The translations under genes and the position numbers were made by a program. Below are positions 1 through 9,020 of a DNA stretch of 64,000 nt, one piece after another. The notes beneath the pieces are model-generated. The model ran no database searches, was not told the origin of the DNA, and saw only the letters and a program-made list of their open reading frames with translations. Each line of letters opens with the position of its first letter. Position 1 is the first letter of the stretch. Source of the stretch: SLHU01 sp009929975 (GTDB taxonomy: Bacteria; Bacillota; Clostridia; Saccharofermentanales; UBA5734); contig JAXGZQ010000003.1 of NCBI GenBank assembly GCA_040776905.1, positions 124,001 through 188,000 on the forward strand, read 5' to 3'.

Positions 1-396
1 AACACCGATTTTGGAAATCGGAGAACCAACAGGACCCATCGAGAAAGGAATAACATAGAGAGTACGACCCTTCATGCATCCGTTATAGAGCTCAGTCATG
101 GTTTTCTTGAGTTCGTCCGGATCAATCCAGTTGTTGGTCGGACCGGCATCCTCTTCCTTGCGGGAAGCGATGTAGGTTCTGTTCTCAACACGCGCGACAT
201 CTGACGCGTCACTGCGGAACAGATAACTGCCGGGGCGTTTCTCCGGATCAAGCGGTGTCGCGCTGCCAGTTTCGACCATATGGTCAAGCAGCTGCTGTTT
301 CTCCTCCTGAGAGCCTGTAACCCAGTGAATTTGATCGGGTTGACATAATTGTGCAACTTCATCGACCCACGCTTGCAATTTCTTGTGTTTTATCAT
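1..396 (-). CDS. pckG: Phosphoenolpyruvate carboxykinase (GTP), N-terminal part, cut by window edge
   Basis: Only the first 132 codons lie in the window; the gene runs off the left edge. PckG converts oxaloacetate and GTP to phosphoenolpyruvate, GDP and CO2 in the cytosol, and in anaerobes it often works in the CO2-fixing direction. The visible part has the family's N-terminal pattern: an early helix with WVDEVAQLCQPDQIHWVTGS, then ENRTYIAS near residue 74 and a segment reading TLYVIPFSMGPVGSPISKIG at the end, which is typical of GTP-dependent enzymes rather than ATP-dependent ones. The start is an ATG preceded by GGAAGGAG seven bases upstream. An apparent reading frame at 96-362 on the same strand is a shadow. 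Confidence 0.93.
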   Translation of the reverse strand, partial: MIKHKKLQAWVDEVAQLCQPDQIHWVTGSQEEKQQLLDHMVETGSATPLDPEKRPGSYLFRSDASDVARVENRTYIASRKEEDAGPTNNWIDPDELKKTMTELYNGCMKGRTLYVIPFSMGPVGSPISKIGV

Positions 397-676
397 AAAC
401 ACACTCCTTCCATTTCCCAGAGCGTCCCGCCCTGTTGAGTCTCTTTTTTCCCCGCATATAACGCTTATATACGTGACAACAGTCCTGTCTATCGTACCAT
501 GATTCACGCGCCATGACAATGCAAAATCCGCTATCTCGTCATGAACAAATCGTGAATCTGTTATTCACTTTGGATAAATCCAGCTGACGGCCTCTTCTTG
601 TCAGCGGATCCAGTCTGGCGTATGATGAATTCAGTCATATGTGTTCTGTTCGCTATAAAAAAAGGGAGGCAGACCG
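397..676. other. Divergent intergenic region between pckG and the DUF4349 gene
   Basis: About 280 bases separate the two divergent genes. The right part holds a good sigma-A promoter for the plus-strand gene (listed separately). On the minus side an A/T-rich stretch around 455-485 could hold the pckG promoter, but no convincing pair of boxes with correct spacing was found. Confidence 0.5.
598..626 (+). promoter_or_regulatory. Sigma-A promoter of the DUF4349 lipoprotein gene
   Basis: TTGTCA (598-603), a 17-base spacer and TATGAT (621-626) match the vegetative consensus at 5 of 6 positions in each box. It lies 50 bases before the ATG at 677, which has GGGAGG at 664-669. Confidence 0.7.
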
Positions 677-1627
677 ATGAAACGATGGTTGTTGCTTATT
701 CTGTCCGGACTGATACTGGGGCTGTCCCTGTCAGCCTGTTCAGCCGCCTCTGATCGTTCGGCGGATGAAGGGTATGAGAATAGTGATGGACTGCCAGCAG
801 AATCGGGTGGAATCAATCATGAGGCATCTGGCGAAGATCCAGCGTCTCAAATTTCAGATCGCCGCGTGATCCGCAACGCCTCACTGACGCTGATCGCGTC
901 AGACGTAAAAAACAGCTATGAGAAGTTTGCCGCTTTTGTCAGCGGCAAAGGCGGTTATGAACTGCAGCAGACAACCCATGTCCAGAACGAGATCGTTTCA
1001 ATCGACGCGAAGCTGCGGGTTCCACCTGAGCATCTCGATGCCTGTCTCGATTATGCGGCTGAACTCGGTGAGCTCCGTTTTGTGGCGACCGATACCGAAG
1101 ATATAACAGTACAATATTTCGACGCGCAAACGCGCCTGAAGTCGATGGAAACCGCGCTGGAACGTTATTATGATTATCTGGATGAAGCGGCCTCAATCGA
1201 AGAAAGCCTGTCGGTGCAGTCGCAGATTAATCAACTGACCCTGGAAATTGAACAGATCAAAGGGCGTCTGCAATTGTGGCAGAACCAGCTTAAGGAATCA
1301 ACGATCACCCTGGCACTGCGCCAGTTGAATGATCCTGTCCAGACCCGACGTGAAATCAGCTGGAAAGCGCTTTCCTGGTCGGATATGGGATATCTGATGA
1401 GCAGCGGCCTGCGAATGGTCGCCAGTTTTGTTGTCAACGCGCTGCAGTGGATCGCGGTTATTCTGGTAGCCTCTGCCCCGATCTGGATACCGGTACTGGT
1501 CATTCTTCTGATTGTACGCCGCCGCGTGCGCAGGCGCCGCAGGCAGCAGACCGGGCTTCCGCCACAACAGCCGGATACCGCTGTTGAGTTGCCAGAAGTT
1601 TCCGACCACCCTGATGAACAAGCCTGA
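677..1627 (+). CDS. DUF4349-family membrane-anchored lipoprotein
   Basis: A 316-residue predicted lipoprotein. The signal peptide ends in the lipobox LSAC with Cys21 as the lipidated residue. A low-complexity acidic stretch follows, then a DUF4349 domain (about 60-270): RVIRNASLTL, a middle helical coiled-coil with QSQINQLTLEIEQIKGRL near 180-200, and a C-terminal hydrophobic helix (about 255-285) followed by the very basic tail RRRVRRRRRRQQ. So it is anchored at the N-terminus by lipid and at the C-terminus by a membrane helix, with the domain outside the cell. The function of DUF4349 is unknown. It is monocistronic with its own promoter and converges on the PfkB kinase gene. Confidence 0.85.
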   Translation: MKRWLLLILSGLILGLSLSACSAASDRSADEGYENSDGLPAESGGINHEASGEDPASQISDRRVIRNASLTLIASDVKNSYEKFAAFVSGKGGYELQQTTHVQNEIVSIDAKLRVPPEHLDACLDYAAELGELRFVATDTEDITVQYFDAQTRLKSMETALERYYDYLDEAASIEESLSVQSQINQLTLEIEQIKGRLQLWQNQLKESTITLALRQLNDPVQTRREISWKALSWSDMGYLMSSGLRMVASFVVNALQWIAVILVASAPIWIPVLVILLIVRRRVRRRRRQQTGLPPQQPDTAVELPEVSDHPDEQA

Positions 1628-1640
1628 TCAAACAGGCACC

Positions 1641-2621
1641 CTAATCGGTGATGGTCAGCAGCGGGGTCATCCGCAGACACTCCTCAATTGCCTGAGCTGT
1701 CGGCATCGCCGGAATCGCACCCTTGCGGGTCGTTGCCAGTGACCCGGCCGCGTTGGCACGGGCCAGCAGGCTCATGAGATCTGTTTCATTCAGATCAGCC
1801 GGCGCGCGTTCATCACTGAGCAGATCATGGAGCACGCTGCCGGTAAACGCGTCCCCGGCACCGGTCGTGTCAATCGTGTGGACGTCATAGGCCGGATGCT
1901 GGCCATCGGTCAGCGGCGTTCGCCCATAAGCACCTTTCCGCCCCAGAGTCACCAGGATCAGCTGAAGATCAAAGTCGTTGAGCAGTTTAGCTGTACCGCG
2001 CTTCAGATCGGACTCATCTGTGAGAAACCGCAGTTCTTCATCAGACACCTTCAGGCAGTCCACCAGCGGCAGAACCGACAGGATCAGCCGTCGCGCTTCC
2101 TGTAGTGAATGCCAGAGCATCGGGCGCAGATTGGGATCAAAGGAAATCAGCTTCTTACTGTCATGAGCATAATGAACAGCAGCCAATGTCGCCTGCCGGG
2201 CCGGATCATCGGTCATCGAAACTGAACCGAAATGAAATATCCGGCAGTCATCAATCAGGTTGAAGGCAATCTCCGACGCTTCAAGCATGACATCCGCACC
2301 GGGCTGACGATAAAAAGAAAATGAGCGGTCCCCCCGTTGATCAAGGTGGACGAAAGCCAGTGTGGTCGGGTAAGTTTCAGACATGAGCAGGCCCTGGGTC
2401 TCGATTCCCGACTGCTCAAGTGTCAACCGCAGGCTGTCCCCGAACGGATCGCGGCCGACTTTGCCGATCAGAGCTGTTGAATGTCCGAACTGGCTCAAAG
2501 CAGCCAGCACATTCGCCGGCGCACCACCGGGATTCTGTTCAAAAACCGGCCGTCCCTGAGCGGATGGTTCGAGCGGTGTGAAATCGATCAGCAGCTCACC
2601 GATCGCCGTTACATCATACAT
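1641..2621 (-). CDS. Fructokinase-type PfkB carbohydrate kinase
   Basis: Predicted to phosphorylate a free sugar, most likely fructose, with ATP. The ribokinase/PfkB fold is clear: the N-terminal YDVTAIGELLIDF, the glycine motif NPGGAPANVL with the substrate-binding loop, and the C-terminal anion-hole signature TTGAGDAF near residue 255, with its catalytic Asp. Length (326 residues from ATG 2621) is normal. An in-frame ATG at 2636 would add five residues; I prefer 2621 because homologues start MYDVTA and a GGGGG run lies eight bases upstream. It stands alone, convergent with the DUF4349 gene and divergent from the GH51 gene, so it may share a sugar theme with the latter. The exact substrate is not provable from sequence. 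Confidence 0.88.
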   Translation of the reverse strand: MYDVTAIGELLIDFTPLEPSAQGRPVFEQNPGGAPANVLAALSQFGHSTALIGKVGRDPFGDSLRLTLEQSGIETQGLLMSETYPTTLAFVHLDQRGDRSFSFYRQPGADVMLEASEIAFNLIDDCRIFHFGSVSMTDDPARQATLAAVHYAHDSKKLISFDPNLRPMLWHSLQEARRLILSVLPLVDCLKVSDEELRFLTDESDLKRGTAKLLNDFDLQLILVTLGRKGAYGRTPLTDGQHPAYDVHTIDTTGAGDAFTGSVLHDLLSDERAPADLNETDLMSLLARANAAGSLATTRKGAIPAMPTAQAIEECLRMTPLLTITD

Positions 2622-2753
2622 GGCAAAAACCCCCATGGCGTCCTGTCTGCCGGTTGACCGGCTGGCATCATTATAACATGTTCCTCTGCCGCCTCGATAT
2701 GGTCTATGGTATCATGATATCAAGTCATCATTTTATGATCGGGAGGTCAATTC

Positions 2754-4268
2754 ATGAGAAAATCAGCTATGACACTGGTCAGTGAATTTCAAACCGGCGA
2801 CGTCAACCCGCGGTTATTCGGATCCTTCATTGAGCATCTCGGCCGTGCTGTATATGGCGGGATCTATGATCCAGGCCATCCGACAGCCGATCAGCACGGT
2901 TTCCGGCAGGATGTCCTTGAAATGATCCGGCGTCTCAATGTGCCCGTGATCCGTTATCCGGGCGGCAATTTTGTCTCCGGATACAACTGGGAAGACGGTG
3001 TCGGTCCGGTTGACCAAAGGCCGACCCGGCTGGAGCTTGCCTGGCGTGTGCTCGAAACGAATCAGTTCGGAACCGATGAGTTCTGTCAATGGGCCGCGCT
3101 GGCGGAATCCGAGGTCATGATGGCTGTCAATCTGGGAACCCGCGGTCCGGACGCGGCCCGGAATCTGGTTGAGTACTGCAATCATCCAGGCGGCACCCAC
3201 TACAGTGATCTGAGACGGCAGAACGGGCATCCGGATCCCCATGGCATCAAGTTATGGTGTCTCGGCAATGAAATGGACGGGCCCTGGCAGATCGGCCACA
3301 AAACCGCCGATGAATACGGCCGGGTCGCACTGGAAAGCGCCAAGGTCATGCGGCTGGTCGACCCTGACATTGAACTCGTCGCCTGCGGCAGTTCGAATCT
3401 GACCATGCCGACATTCGCCGACTGGGAGGCGACGGTACTTGATCATACCTATGAGCATGTCGACTACATCTCACTGCACCAATATTATGGCAACCGGGAT
3501 GACAATCTGGCTGACTTTCTCGCCTACTCGCTTGATATGGATGTCTTTATCGAAAAAGTGACCAGCATCTGTGACTATGTCCAGGCCAGAAAACGAAGCC
3601 GAAAGCAGATCAATCTATCCTTCGATGAATGGAATGTCTGGTTTCATTCCAATGACGCAGACAGTCAAATGGCACCCTGGCAGATTGCGCCGCCGCAACT
3701 GGAAGATATTTATACGTTCGAGGATGCCCTGCTCGTCGGCTGCATGCTGATCTCGCTGCTGAAGCATGCCGACCGGGTGAAGATCGCCTGCATGGCTCAG
3801 CTGGTCAATGTCATCGCGCCGATCATGACCGAAACCGGCGGCAGAGTGTGGGCGCAGACCATTTTCTATCCCTTCATGCATGCGTCCCGCTACGGACGGG
3901 GCACCGTTCTTAAACCGGCCCTGACATCAGACCGTTACGACAGCCGTTCATATACCGATGTTCCTTATCTGGAAAGCACGGCGGTCTGGCAGGAGTCAGA
4001 TGAAACACTGACGATTTTCGCGGTCAACCGCTCTCCGGATGAAGCCATGAAACTGTCATTGTATCTGGCTGATCTGATTGATTATCAGCCGGTTGAACAT
4101 CTGACCATGGCCGGTTTTGACAAGAAGGCCGCCAACAGCGCTGATCAGCCCGACCGGGTCATACCGTCGCAACGACCGGTCGGCCGCTGTGAACAGGGCA
4201 AAACCGACATCGAATTGCCCGCATTATCCTGGAATGTCATCCGTTTCAAAAAAGAAAAAAATACATGA
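2754..4268 (+). CDS. GH51 alpha-L-arabinofuranosidase, intracellular
   Basis: A 504-residue retaining glycosidase that releases terminal L-arabinofuranose from arabinan or arabinoxylan oligosaccharides. No signal peptide is present, so it acts on imported oligomers. Family GH51 features are seen throughout: GSFIEHLGRAVYGGIYDP near the N-terminus, RYPGGNFVSGYNWEDGVGP at about 67-85, the catalytic acid Glu173 in GNEMDGPWQ, and the nucleophile Glu292 in SFDEWNVW, with a C-terminal beta domain ending in LPALSWNVIRF. The start ATG has GGGAGG upstream. No arabinose isomerase or transporter is adjacent, so it is probably part of a scattered regulon. Confidence 0.95.
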   Translation: MRKSAMTLVSEFQTGDVNPRLFGSFIEHLGRAVYGGIYDPGHPTADQHGFRQDVLEMIRRLNVPVIRYPGGNFVSGYNWEDGVGPVDQRPTRLELAWRVLETNQFGTDEFCQWAALAESEVMMAVNLGTRGPDAARNLVEYCNHPGGTHYSDLRRQNGHPDPHGIKLWCLGNEMDGPWQIGHKTADEYGRVALESAKVMRLVDPDIELVACGSSNLTMPTFADWEATVLDHTYEHVDYISLHQYYGNRDDNLADFLAYSLDMDVFIEKVTSICDYVQARKRSRKQINLSFDEWNVWFHSNDADSQMAPWQIAPPQLEDIYTFEDALLVGCMLISLLKHADRVKIACMAQLVNVIAPIMTETGGRVWAQTIFYPFMHASRYGRGTVLKPALTSDRYDSRSYTDVPYLESTAVWQESDETLTIFAVNRSPDEAMKLSLYLADLIDYQPVEHLTMAGFDKKAANSADQPDRVIPSQRPVGRCEQGKTDIELPALSWNVIRFKKEKNT

Positions 4269-4298
4269 GACGGGGTCGGTTAAACAGCGGAATCAATA

Positions 4299-5312
4299 TT
4301 ATCTGACGGGCCGCAGCACCATCGCGACCCAGTCATGATCAGTGACCGTTTTCGCACAGACAAGATGACAGGCAGCTGCCTTCCGTTGGATGGCAGCTGC
4401 TTTTTCCGCGATGATCCCTGAGACGATCAAGGTCCCCTGCGGCGCAAGGCGGCTGGCCAGTTCAGGCATCAGCTGCTCGATGATATCGGCTATGATATTC
4501 GCGACGATCAGATCGTAGTGAGGCTGAAAGGCGTCACTCAGCTCGCCGGTATGGCATGCGATATCCAGATGGTTGTCTGAGATGTTGTTACAGGCCACAT
4601 GTACCGCCAGCGGGTCAATATCAATCGCCTCAACAGAACCAGCCCCCAGCCGGGCCGCTATGATCGCCAGGATGCCGCTGCCGGTCCCCAGATCAAGAAC
4701 CTGATGACCCGGCCGCAGCAAGCGATCAAGCAGCCGAGCGCACATGGCGGTTGTCTCATGTGTTCCGGTGCCAAAGGCACTGCCCGGATCCATCCGGACG
4801 ACGATCTCGTCCGGTTGCTTTTCGTAATCGATCCAGCTGGGATTGATCACCAGCCGGGGTGTCAGATGGACCGTTTCATAATATTGCTTCCAGTTCTCGG
4901 CCCAGTCGCTGTCAGCAACGGTATCACTGCCGGTCAGGCCGGTTCCGATATCAAGTCCCTCTCTGAACTGATCAAGCTGTGTCGTGATCAGGGCTTCCAA
5001 CTCGGTCTGAGTCCCGAACGCCTTCACCGCGGCCGTCCCCTGAAGCCAGTCAATCTGCCGGCAAAAACGGACACCCTGGTCAAACAGAGCAAAAAAAGCG
5101 AAAATTTGCACATCTGGACTCAATTGGTCAACAAACCCGTCATCAGCATAGGCCAGGCTGGCCGGATCAGATAAAATAGCCTTGATTTCCGAGGCATCCT
5201 CTATCTGAACTCCGTCAGCACCGAGCAGACGAAGATATTCGGCCAGAAGATCTGACGCTTCATGGGTTGTCTGGAATCGCAGCCTCAGCCACTCACTTGC
5301 CTGGCTCATCAT
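4299..5312 (-). CDS. prmA: Ribosomal protein L11 methyltransferase
   Basis: Trimethylates the N-terminus and lysines of ribosomal protein L11 with S-adenosylmethionine. The C-terminal class I methyltransferase domain shows DPGSAFGTGTHETT, the SAM loop VLDLGTGSGILAI, and IVANIIADII. At 337 residues it is slightly longer than E. coli PrmA; the N-terminal L11-binding region has some extra residues. The ATG follows the dnaJ stop codon directly, and AAGGA inside the dnaJ end acts as its ribosome binding site, so it is translationally coupled. It is the last gene of the hrcA heat-shock operon, the usual Bacillota order. Confidence 0.93.
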   Translation of the reverse strand: MMSQASEWLRLRFQTTHEASDLLAEYLRLLGADGVQIEDASEIKAILSDPASLAYADDGFVDQLSPDVQIFAFFALFDQGVRFCRQIDWLQGTAAVKAFGTQTELEALITTQLDQFREGLDIGTGLTGSDTVADSDWAENWKQYYETVHLTPRLVINPSWIDYEKQPDEIVVRMDPGSAFGTGTHETTAMCARLLDRLLRPGHQVLDLGTGSGILAIIAARLGAGSVEAIDIDPLAVHVACNNISDNHLDIACHTGELSDAFQPHYDLIVANIIADIIEQLMPELASRLAPQGTLIVSGIIAEKAAAIQRKAAACHLVCAKTVTDHDWVAMVLRPVR

Positions 5313-6458
5313 TCAGTCCTTGCTGAAGATCTCTTTGATCTTCTGAAAAAAGCTGCCGCGCTTCTGGTAATTTTTCTCGGAACAGGTCGCCTCGAATTCC
5401 TGCAACAGTGTTTTTTGATGTTCTTCAAGATGGCGCGGTACTTCCAGTATCACCTGGAAAACATGATCGCCGCGCTGGCCGCCACGATTGACATAAGGGA
5501 TGCCCTTGCCGCGAATCGTAAACCGCTCTCCCGGCTGGGTTCCCTCTTTGAGGGTATAGGTCTGGTTGCCGTCAATCGTCGGAATTTCTATCTCCGCGCC
5601 CAGAGCCAATTGGGCAAATGTCACCGGCACCTCGCAAAAAGTCTGATTGCCATTACGCTGAAACACTGAATGAGGCTTCAGATGCACTTCAATATACAGA
5701 TCGCCATAAGGACCACCCAGCGTTCCGGGTTCACCTTCGCCCCGAACCGTCAGCATTTCGCCTTCATTGATTCCGGCCGGAATATTGACACGCAGCGTTT
5801 TGGTCGTCTGGCGGCGGCCCCGCCCGCCGCAGCTGGAACATGGATTCTTGATGATGGTTCCGGAACCGCCGCAGGTCGGGCAGGGGCGGCTTGTCATCAC
5901 TGTTCCGAACATGGTCTGCTGCTGCTGGTTGACCTGGCCGCTGCCATGGCAGGTGCTGCAGGTTTCCGGTTTTTCCCCGTCAGCGGTTCCCGTACCCTGG
6001 CAGCTGTCACAGAGGTCCTCTTTACGGATCTTTATTTCCCGTTCAACACCAAACGCGGCTTCCATGAACTCCAGATTCATCCGGTAGCGAAGATTCGCTC
6101 CACGTTTAGGACCACGCTGACGCCGTGATCCACCGCCGAAACCACCGAAGCCGCCGCCGAAAAATGATCCGAACAGATCTTCAAGGTCGATATCGAATCC
6201 GGCACCGCCAAAACCACCGAATCCCTGACCATCCACACCGGCGTGGCCATATTGATCATAGACCCGTCTTTTCTCAGGATCGCTGAGCACCGCGTAGGCC
6301 TCATTGGCTTCCTTGAATTTCGCTTCAGCTTCTTTATCACCGGGGTTCAGATCCGGATGATACTGTTTGGCCTGTTTGCGGTAGGCTTTCTTCAGTTCAT
6401 CATCCGCTGCCGATTTTGACACTCCGAGAACTTCATAATAATCTCTCTTTTCGGCCAC
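5313..6458 (-). CDS. dnaJ: Chaperone DnaJ (Hsp40)
   Basis: Co-chaperone that delivers unfolded clients to DnaK and stimulates its ATPase. All type I DnaJ regions are present: J domain (about 1-70) with the HPD loop in YHPDLNPGD, a Gly/Phe-rich linker (about 75-120), four CxxCxGxG zinc repeats (CDSCQGTG, CSTCHGSG, CPTCGGSG, CSSCGGRG, about 150-215), and the C-terminal client domains. Length is 381 residues, normal. The start codon is GTG with AAGGAGG upstream. It follows dnaK after an 88-base gap that contains a strong hairpin. Confidence 0.97.
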   Translation of the reverse strand: MAEKRDYYEVLGVSKSAADDELKKAYRKQAKQYHPDLNPGDKEAEAKFKEANEAYAVLSDPEKRRVYDQYGHAGVDGQGFGGFGGAGFDIDLEDLFGSFFGGGFGGFGGGSRRQRGPKRGANLRYRMNLEFMEAAFGVEREIKIRKEDLCDSCQGTGTADGEKPETCSTCHGSGQVNQQQQTMFGTVMTSRPCPTCGGSGTIIKNPCSSCGGRGRRQTTKTLRVNIPAGINEGEMLTVRGEGEPGTLGGPYGDLYIEVHLKPHSVFQRNGNQTFCEVPVTFAQLALGAEIEIPTIDGNQTYTLKEGTQPGERFTIRGKGIPYVNRGGQRGDHVFQVILEVPRHLEEHQKTLLQEFEATCSEKNYQKRGSFFQKIKEIFSKD

Positions 6459-6488
6459 GCTGTTTGTTCCTCCTTGTAAACGGATAAA

Positions 6489-6517
6489 TCCCGCCCGGCC
6501 ACAGTGGTCGGGCGGGA
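6489..6517 (-). terminator. Strong hairpin between dnaK and dnaJ (attenuator or processing site)
   Basis: Inverted arms TCCCGCCCG (6489-6497) and CGGGCGGGA (6509-6517) enclose a short loop that can pair further. On the minus strand only a weak AT stretch (ATTTAT) follows, not a real U-run. It may stabilise the 3' end of the upstream message or reduce dnaJ relative to dnaK, rather than act as a full terminator. Confidence 0.55.
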
Positions 6518-6546
6518 ATCGTTACGGCTGTCAGAATCAGTCAACG

Positions 6547-8370
6547 TCAGCTGTCGCTGCCCGCGTCCTTGAATCCGCCATCTTCCGGGCCGGCACTGCC
6601 GTCAAAACCCTGAGGTCCTGCTTCCGGACCGGCTTCACCTGTCTGGCTGTACAGCTTCTCACTGACTTTGTAGAACGCCTGCTGCAGGTTTTCCGTGTCC
6701 TGGCGGATCTTTTCCGTATCCGTTCCGGCCAGACTGCTTTTGAGCTGGTCAATCGCCGACTGAACGGTCTGGCGGTCGCCATCATCAATTTTCTCTTCCA
6801 TATCCTTCAGTGTTTTCTCAGCCTGATACACGGCTGCGTCCGCACTGTTTCTGGTGTCTATCTCTTCTCTCTTCGCTTTATCTTCCGCGGCATGAATCTC
6901 AGCTTCTTTGACCGCCTTATCAATCTCATCATCACTCAGATTCGTTGAAGCTGTGATGGTGATATGCTGTTCACGATTGGTGCCCTTATCTTTGGCGTGA
7001 ACATTGACAATACCGTTGGCATCAATATCGAAGGTGACTTCAATCTGGGGCGTACCGCGCGGGGCCGGCGGAATACCATCAAGATTGAACTTGCCAAGCG
7101 TTTTATTGTACTGAGCCATTTCACGTTCACCTTGCAGGACATGTACTTCTACTTGAGTCTGTCCATCGGCTGCCGTCGAGAAAACCTGGCTTTTCTTGGT
7201 CGGAATGGTTGTATTGCGGTCGATGATTTTGGTAAACACTCCACCCATGGTCTCAATACCGAGAGAGAGCGGCGTGACATCGAGCAGCAGCAGTCCCGTT
7301 ACGTCTCCGGAAAGGACCGCGGCCTGGATCGCGGCACCGATCGCGACACATTCGTCCGGATTGATGCCTTTGAACGGATCTTTACCAAACAGCTGTCTGA
7401 CCATTTCCTGAACTGACGGAGTACGGGTTGAACCGCCGACCAACAGGATCTTATCTATTTCATCCGGTTTGAGACCGGCATCTGCCAGCGCGCTGCGTGT
7501 CGGGCCCTTGGCCTTCTCAACCAGATCAGCGGTCAGTTCATCGAACTTCGCCCGGCTCAGTGTCATGTCGAGATGTTTCGGACCGGTTGCGTCGGCTGTG
7601 ATGTAAGGCAGATTGATCGATGTACTGGTTGTGCTTGAGAGCTCGATTTTCGCCTTTTCAGCGGCCTCGCGCAAACGCTGCATCGCCATTTTGTCATTGT
7701 TCAGGTCAATGCCCTGTTCACTCTTGAATCCGGCCACCATCCAGTTGACAATCTTTTCATCAAAATCATCACCGCCGAGCCGGTTGTTGCCATTGGTCGC
7801 CAGCACTTCAAAAACACCGTCGCCGATCTCCAGAATGGACACGTCAAACGTACCGCCGCCAAGGTCGAACACGAGGATTTTCTGATCCTCTTCTTTATCA
7901 AGGCCATAGGCAAGCGCCGCAGCCGTCGGTTCATTGATAATGCGCAGGACATCGAGGCCGGCGATTTTACCGGCGTCCTTGGTCGCCTGACGCTGAGCAT
8001 CACTGAAGTAGGCAGGAACCGTGATGACGGCCTGCGTAACGGTCTCTCCGAGATAGGATTCGGCATCAGCCTTGAGCTTTTGCAGAATCATCGCTGATAT
8101 TTCCTGTGGCGAGTAGGTCTTGTCGCCGATATTGACTTTATGGGCGGTTCCCATTTCACGCTTGATCGACTGAACCGTGCGATCGGTATTGGTCACTGCC
8201 TGGCGCTTGGCGACTTGTCCAACCAGGCGCTCGCCGGTTTTGGAAAACGCCACCACGGACGGGGTTGTCCGATTACCTTCAGCGTTTGTGATGACAACGG
8301 GCTCGCCGCCTTCCATAACCGCGACGCATGAATTGGTGGTTCCAAGATCTATTCCGATAATTTTAGCCAT
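6547..8370 (-). CDS. dnaK: Chaperone DnaK (Hsp70)
   Basis: ATP-driven chaperone. The nucleotide-binding domain starts with GIDLGTTNSCVAVMEGGEPV and contains IINEPTAAALAYGLDK and FDLGGGTFDVSILEIGDGVF. The conserved linker LLLLDVTPLSLGIETMGG leads into the peptide-binding domain, followed by a helical lid. At 607 residues it has the shorter Gram-positive form without the extra N-terminal insertion of proteobacteria. The C-terminal tail is Gly/Asp-rich. It lies 50 bases after grpE in the hrcA operon and is controlled through CIRCE. Confidence 0.98.
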   Translation of the reverse strand: MAKIIGIDLGTTNSCVAVMEGGEPVVITNAEGNRTTPSVVAFSKTGERLVGQVAKRQAVTNTDRTVQSIKREMGTAHKVNIGDKTYSPQEISAMILQKLKADAESYLGETVTQAVITVPAYFSDAQRQATKDAGKIAGLDVLRIINEPTAAALAYGLDKEEDQKILVFDLGGGTFDVSILEIGDGVFEVLATNGNNRLGGDDFDEKIVNWMVAGFKSEQGIDLNNDKMAMQRLREAAEKAKIELSSTTSTSINLPYITADATGPKHLDMTLSRAKFDELTADLVEKAKGPTRSALADAGLKPDEIDKILLVGGSTRTPSVQEMVRQLFGKDPFKGINPDECVAIGAAIQAAVLSGDVTGLLLLDVTPLSLGIETMGGVFTKIIDRNTTIPTKKSQVFSTAADGQTQVEVHVLQGEREMAQYNKTLGKFNLDGIPPAPRGTPQIEVTFDIDANGIVNVHAKDKGTNREQHITITASTNLSDDEIDKAVKEAEIHAAEDKAKREEIDTRNSADAAVYQAEKTLKDMEEKIDDGDRQTVQSAIDQLKSSLAGTDTEKIRQDTENLQQAFYKVSEKLYSQTGEAGPEAGPQGFDGSAGPEDGGFKDAGSDS

Positions 8371-8420
8371 ATTCTATATCCTCCTGATCAAATATATACA
8401 TTTCAAATCATCCATGGTGC

Positions 8421-9020
8421 TCAATTGGCAACCTTCACCATCACATGGCGGATGACACGATCATTGACCTGATAGCCTTTGCGCAGTACTTCAACGACCG
8501 TTGACGGACCGGCCTGATCGTCCTCGACATGCATGACGGCATCATGCAGCTGAGGATCAAATGGCCGATTTAGGCTTTCTATTTCACTGACGCCGAGCTG
8601 GTCCAGAACAGTTTTCACCTGTTTCTGAATCAAGACGACACCCTCACAGATTTTTTGAGCTTCATCACTTTCATACGAAGCGGATAAAAACTCGGCACGA
8701 TCGAGATTATCGAGAACAGGCAGCCATTGACTGACCACTTCCGCGATGGTCTCTGTATATAAAGCGTCTTTTTCCTTCTGGGTGCGGCGGCGGTAATTGT
8801 CATATTCCGCCGCCAGACGAAGATATTTCCCCGACATGTCCTGAAGCGCGGCCTCTTTCTCATCGAGTTGCCGGCGGATCTCAGCGATTTCGTCTGCCGG
8901 TTCAGCGTTGTCCGGCTCAACTGGCGCTTCAGAAGTCTTTTCCGGTGATTCCACCGTTTCTTCCACCAGATTCTCAGCCGGCTGCGCAGAGTCCTGCTCC
9001 GGCGTTTCCTTATGCTTCAT
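8421..9020 (-). CDS. grpE: Nucleotide exchange factor GrpE
   Basis: Releases ADP from DnaK. The protein has an acidic, disordered N-terminus (about 1-60, rich in Glu and Pro), a long coiled-coil (EIRRQLDEKEAALQDM...), the conserved YLRLAAEYDNYRRRTQKEK and a C-terminal beta domain ending DRVIRHVMVKVAN. A longer frame reaches 9074, but GGAGG at the hrcA end is nine bases from the ATG at 9020, giving 199 residues and an 11-base overlap with hrcA. This arrangement implies translational coupling of the two genes. Confidence 0.95.
   Translation of the reverse strand: MKHKETPEQDSAQPAENLVEETVESPEKTSEAPVEPDNAEPADEIAEIRRQLDEKEAALQDMSGKYLRLAAEYDNYRRRTQKEKDALYTETIAEVVSQWLPVLDNLDRAEFLSASYESDEAQKICEGVVLIQKQVKTVLDQLGVSEIESLNRPFDPQLHDAVMHVEDDQAGPSTVVEVLRKGYQVNDRVIRHVMVKVAN

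Noticed and set aside
1623..1638. Small hairpin between the DUF4349 and PfkB genes
   Set aside because: Five-base stem without a T-run, too weak to call a terminator.
4599..5174. A 191-codon plus-strand open frame opposite prmA
   Set aside because: Antisense shadow of prmA; PrmA has full methyltransferase motifs in the minus frame.
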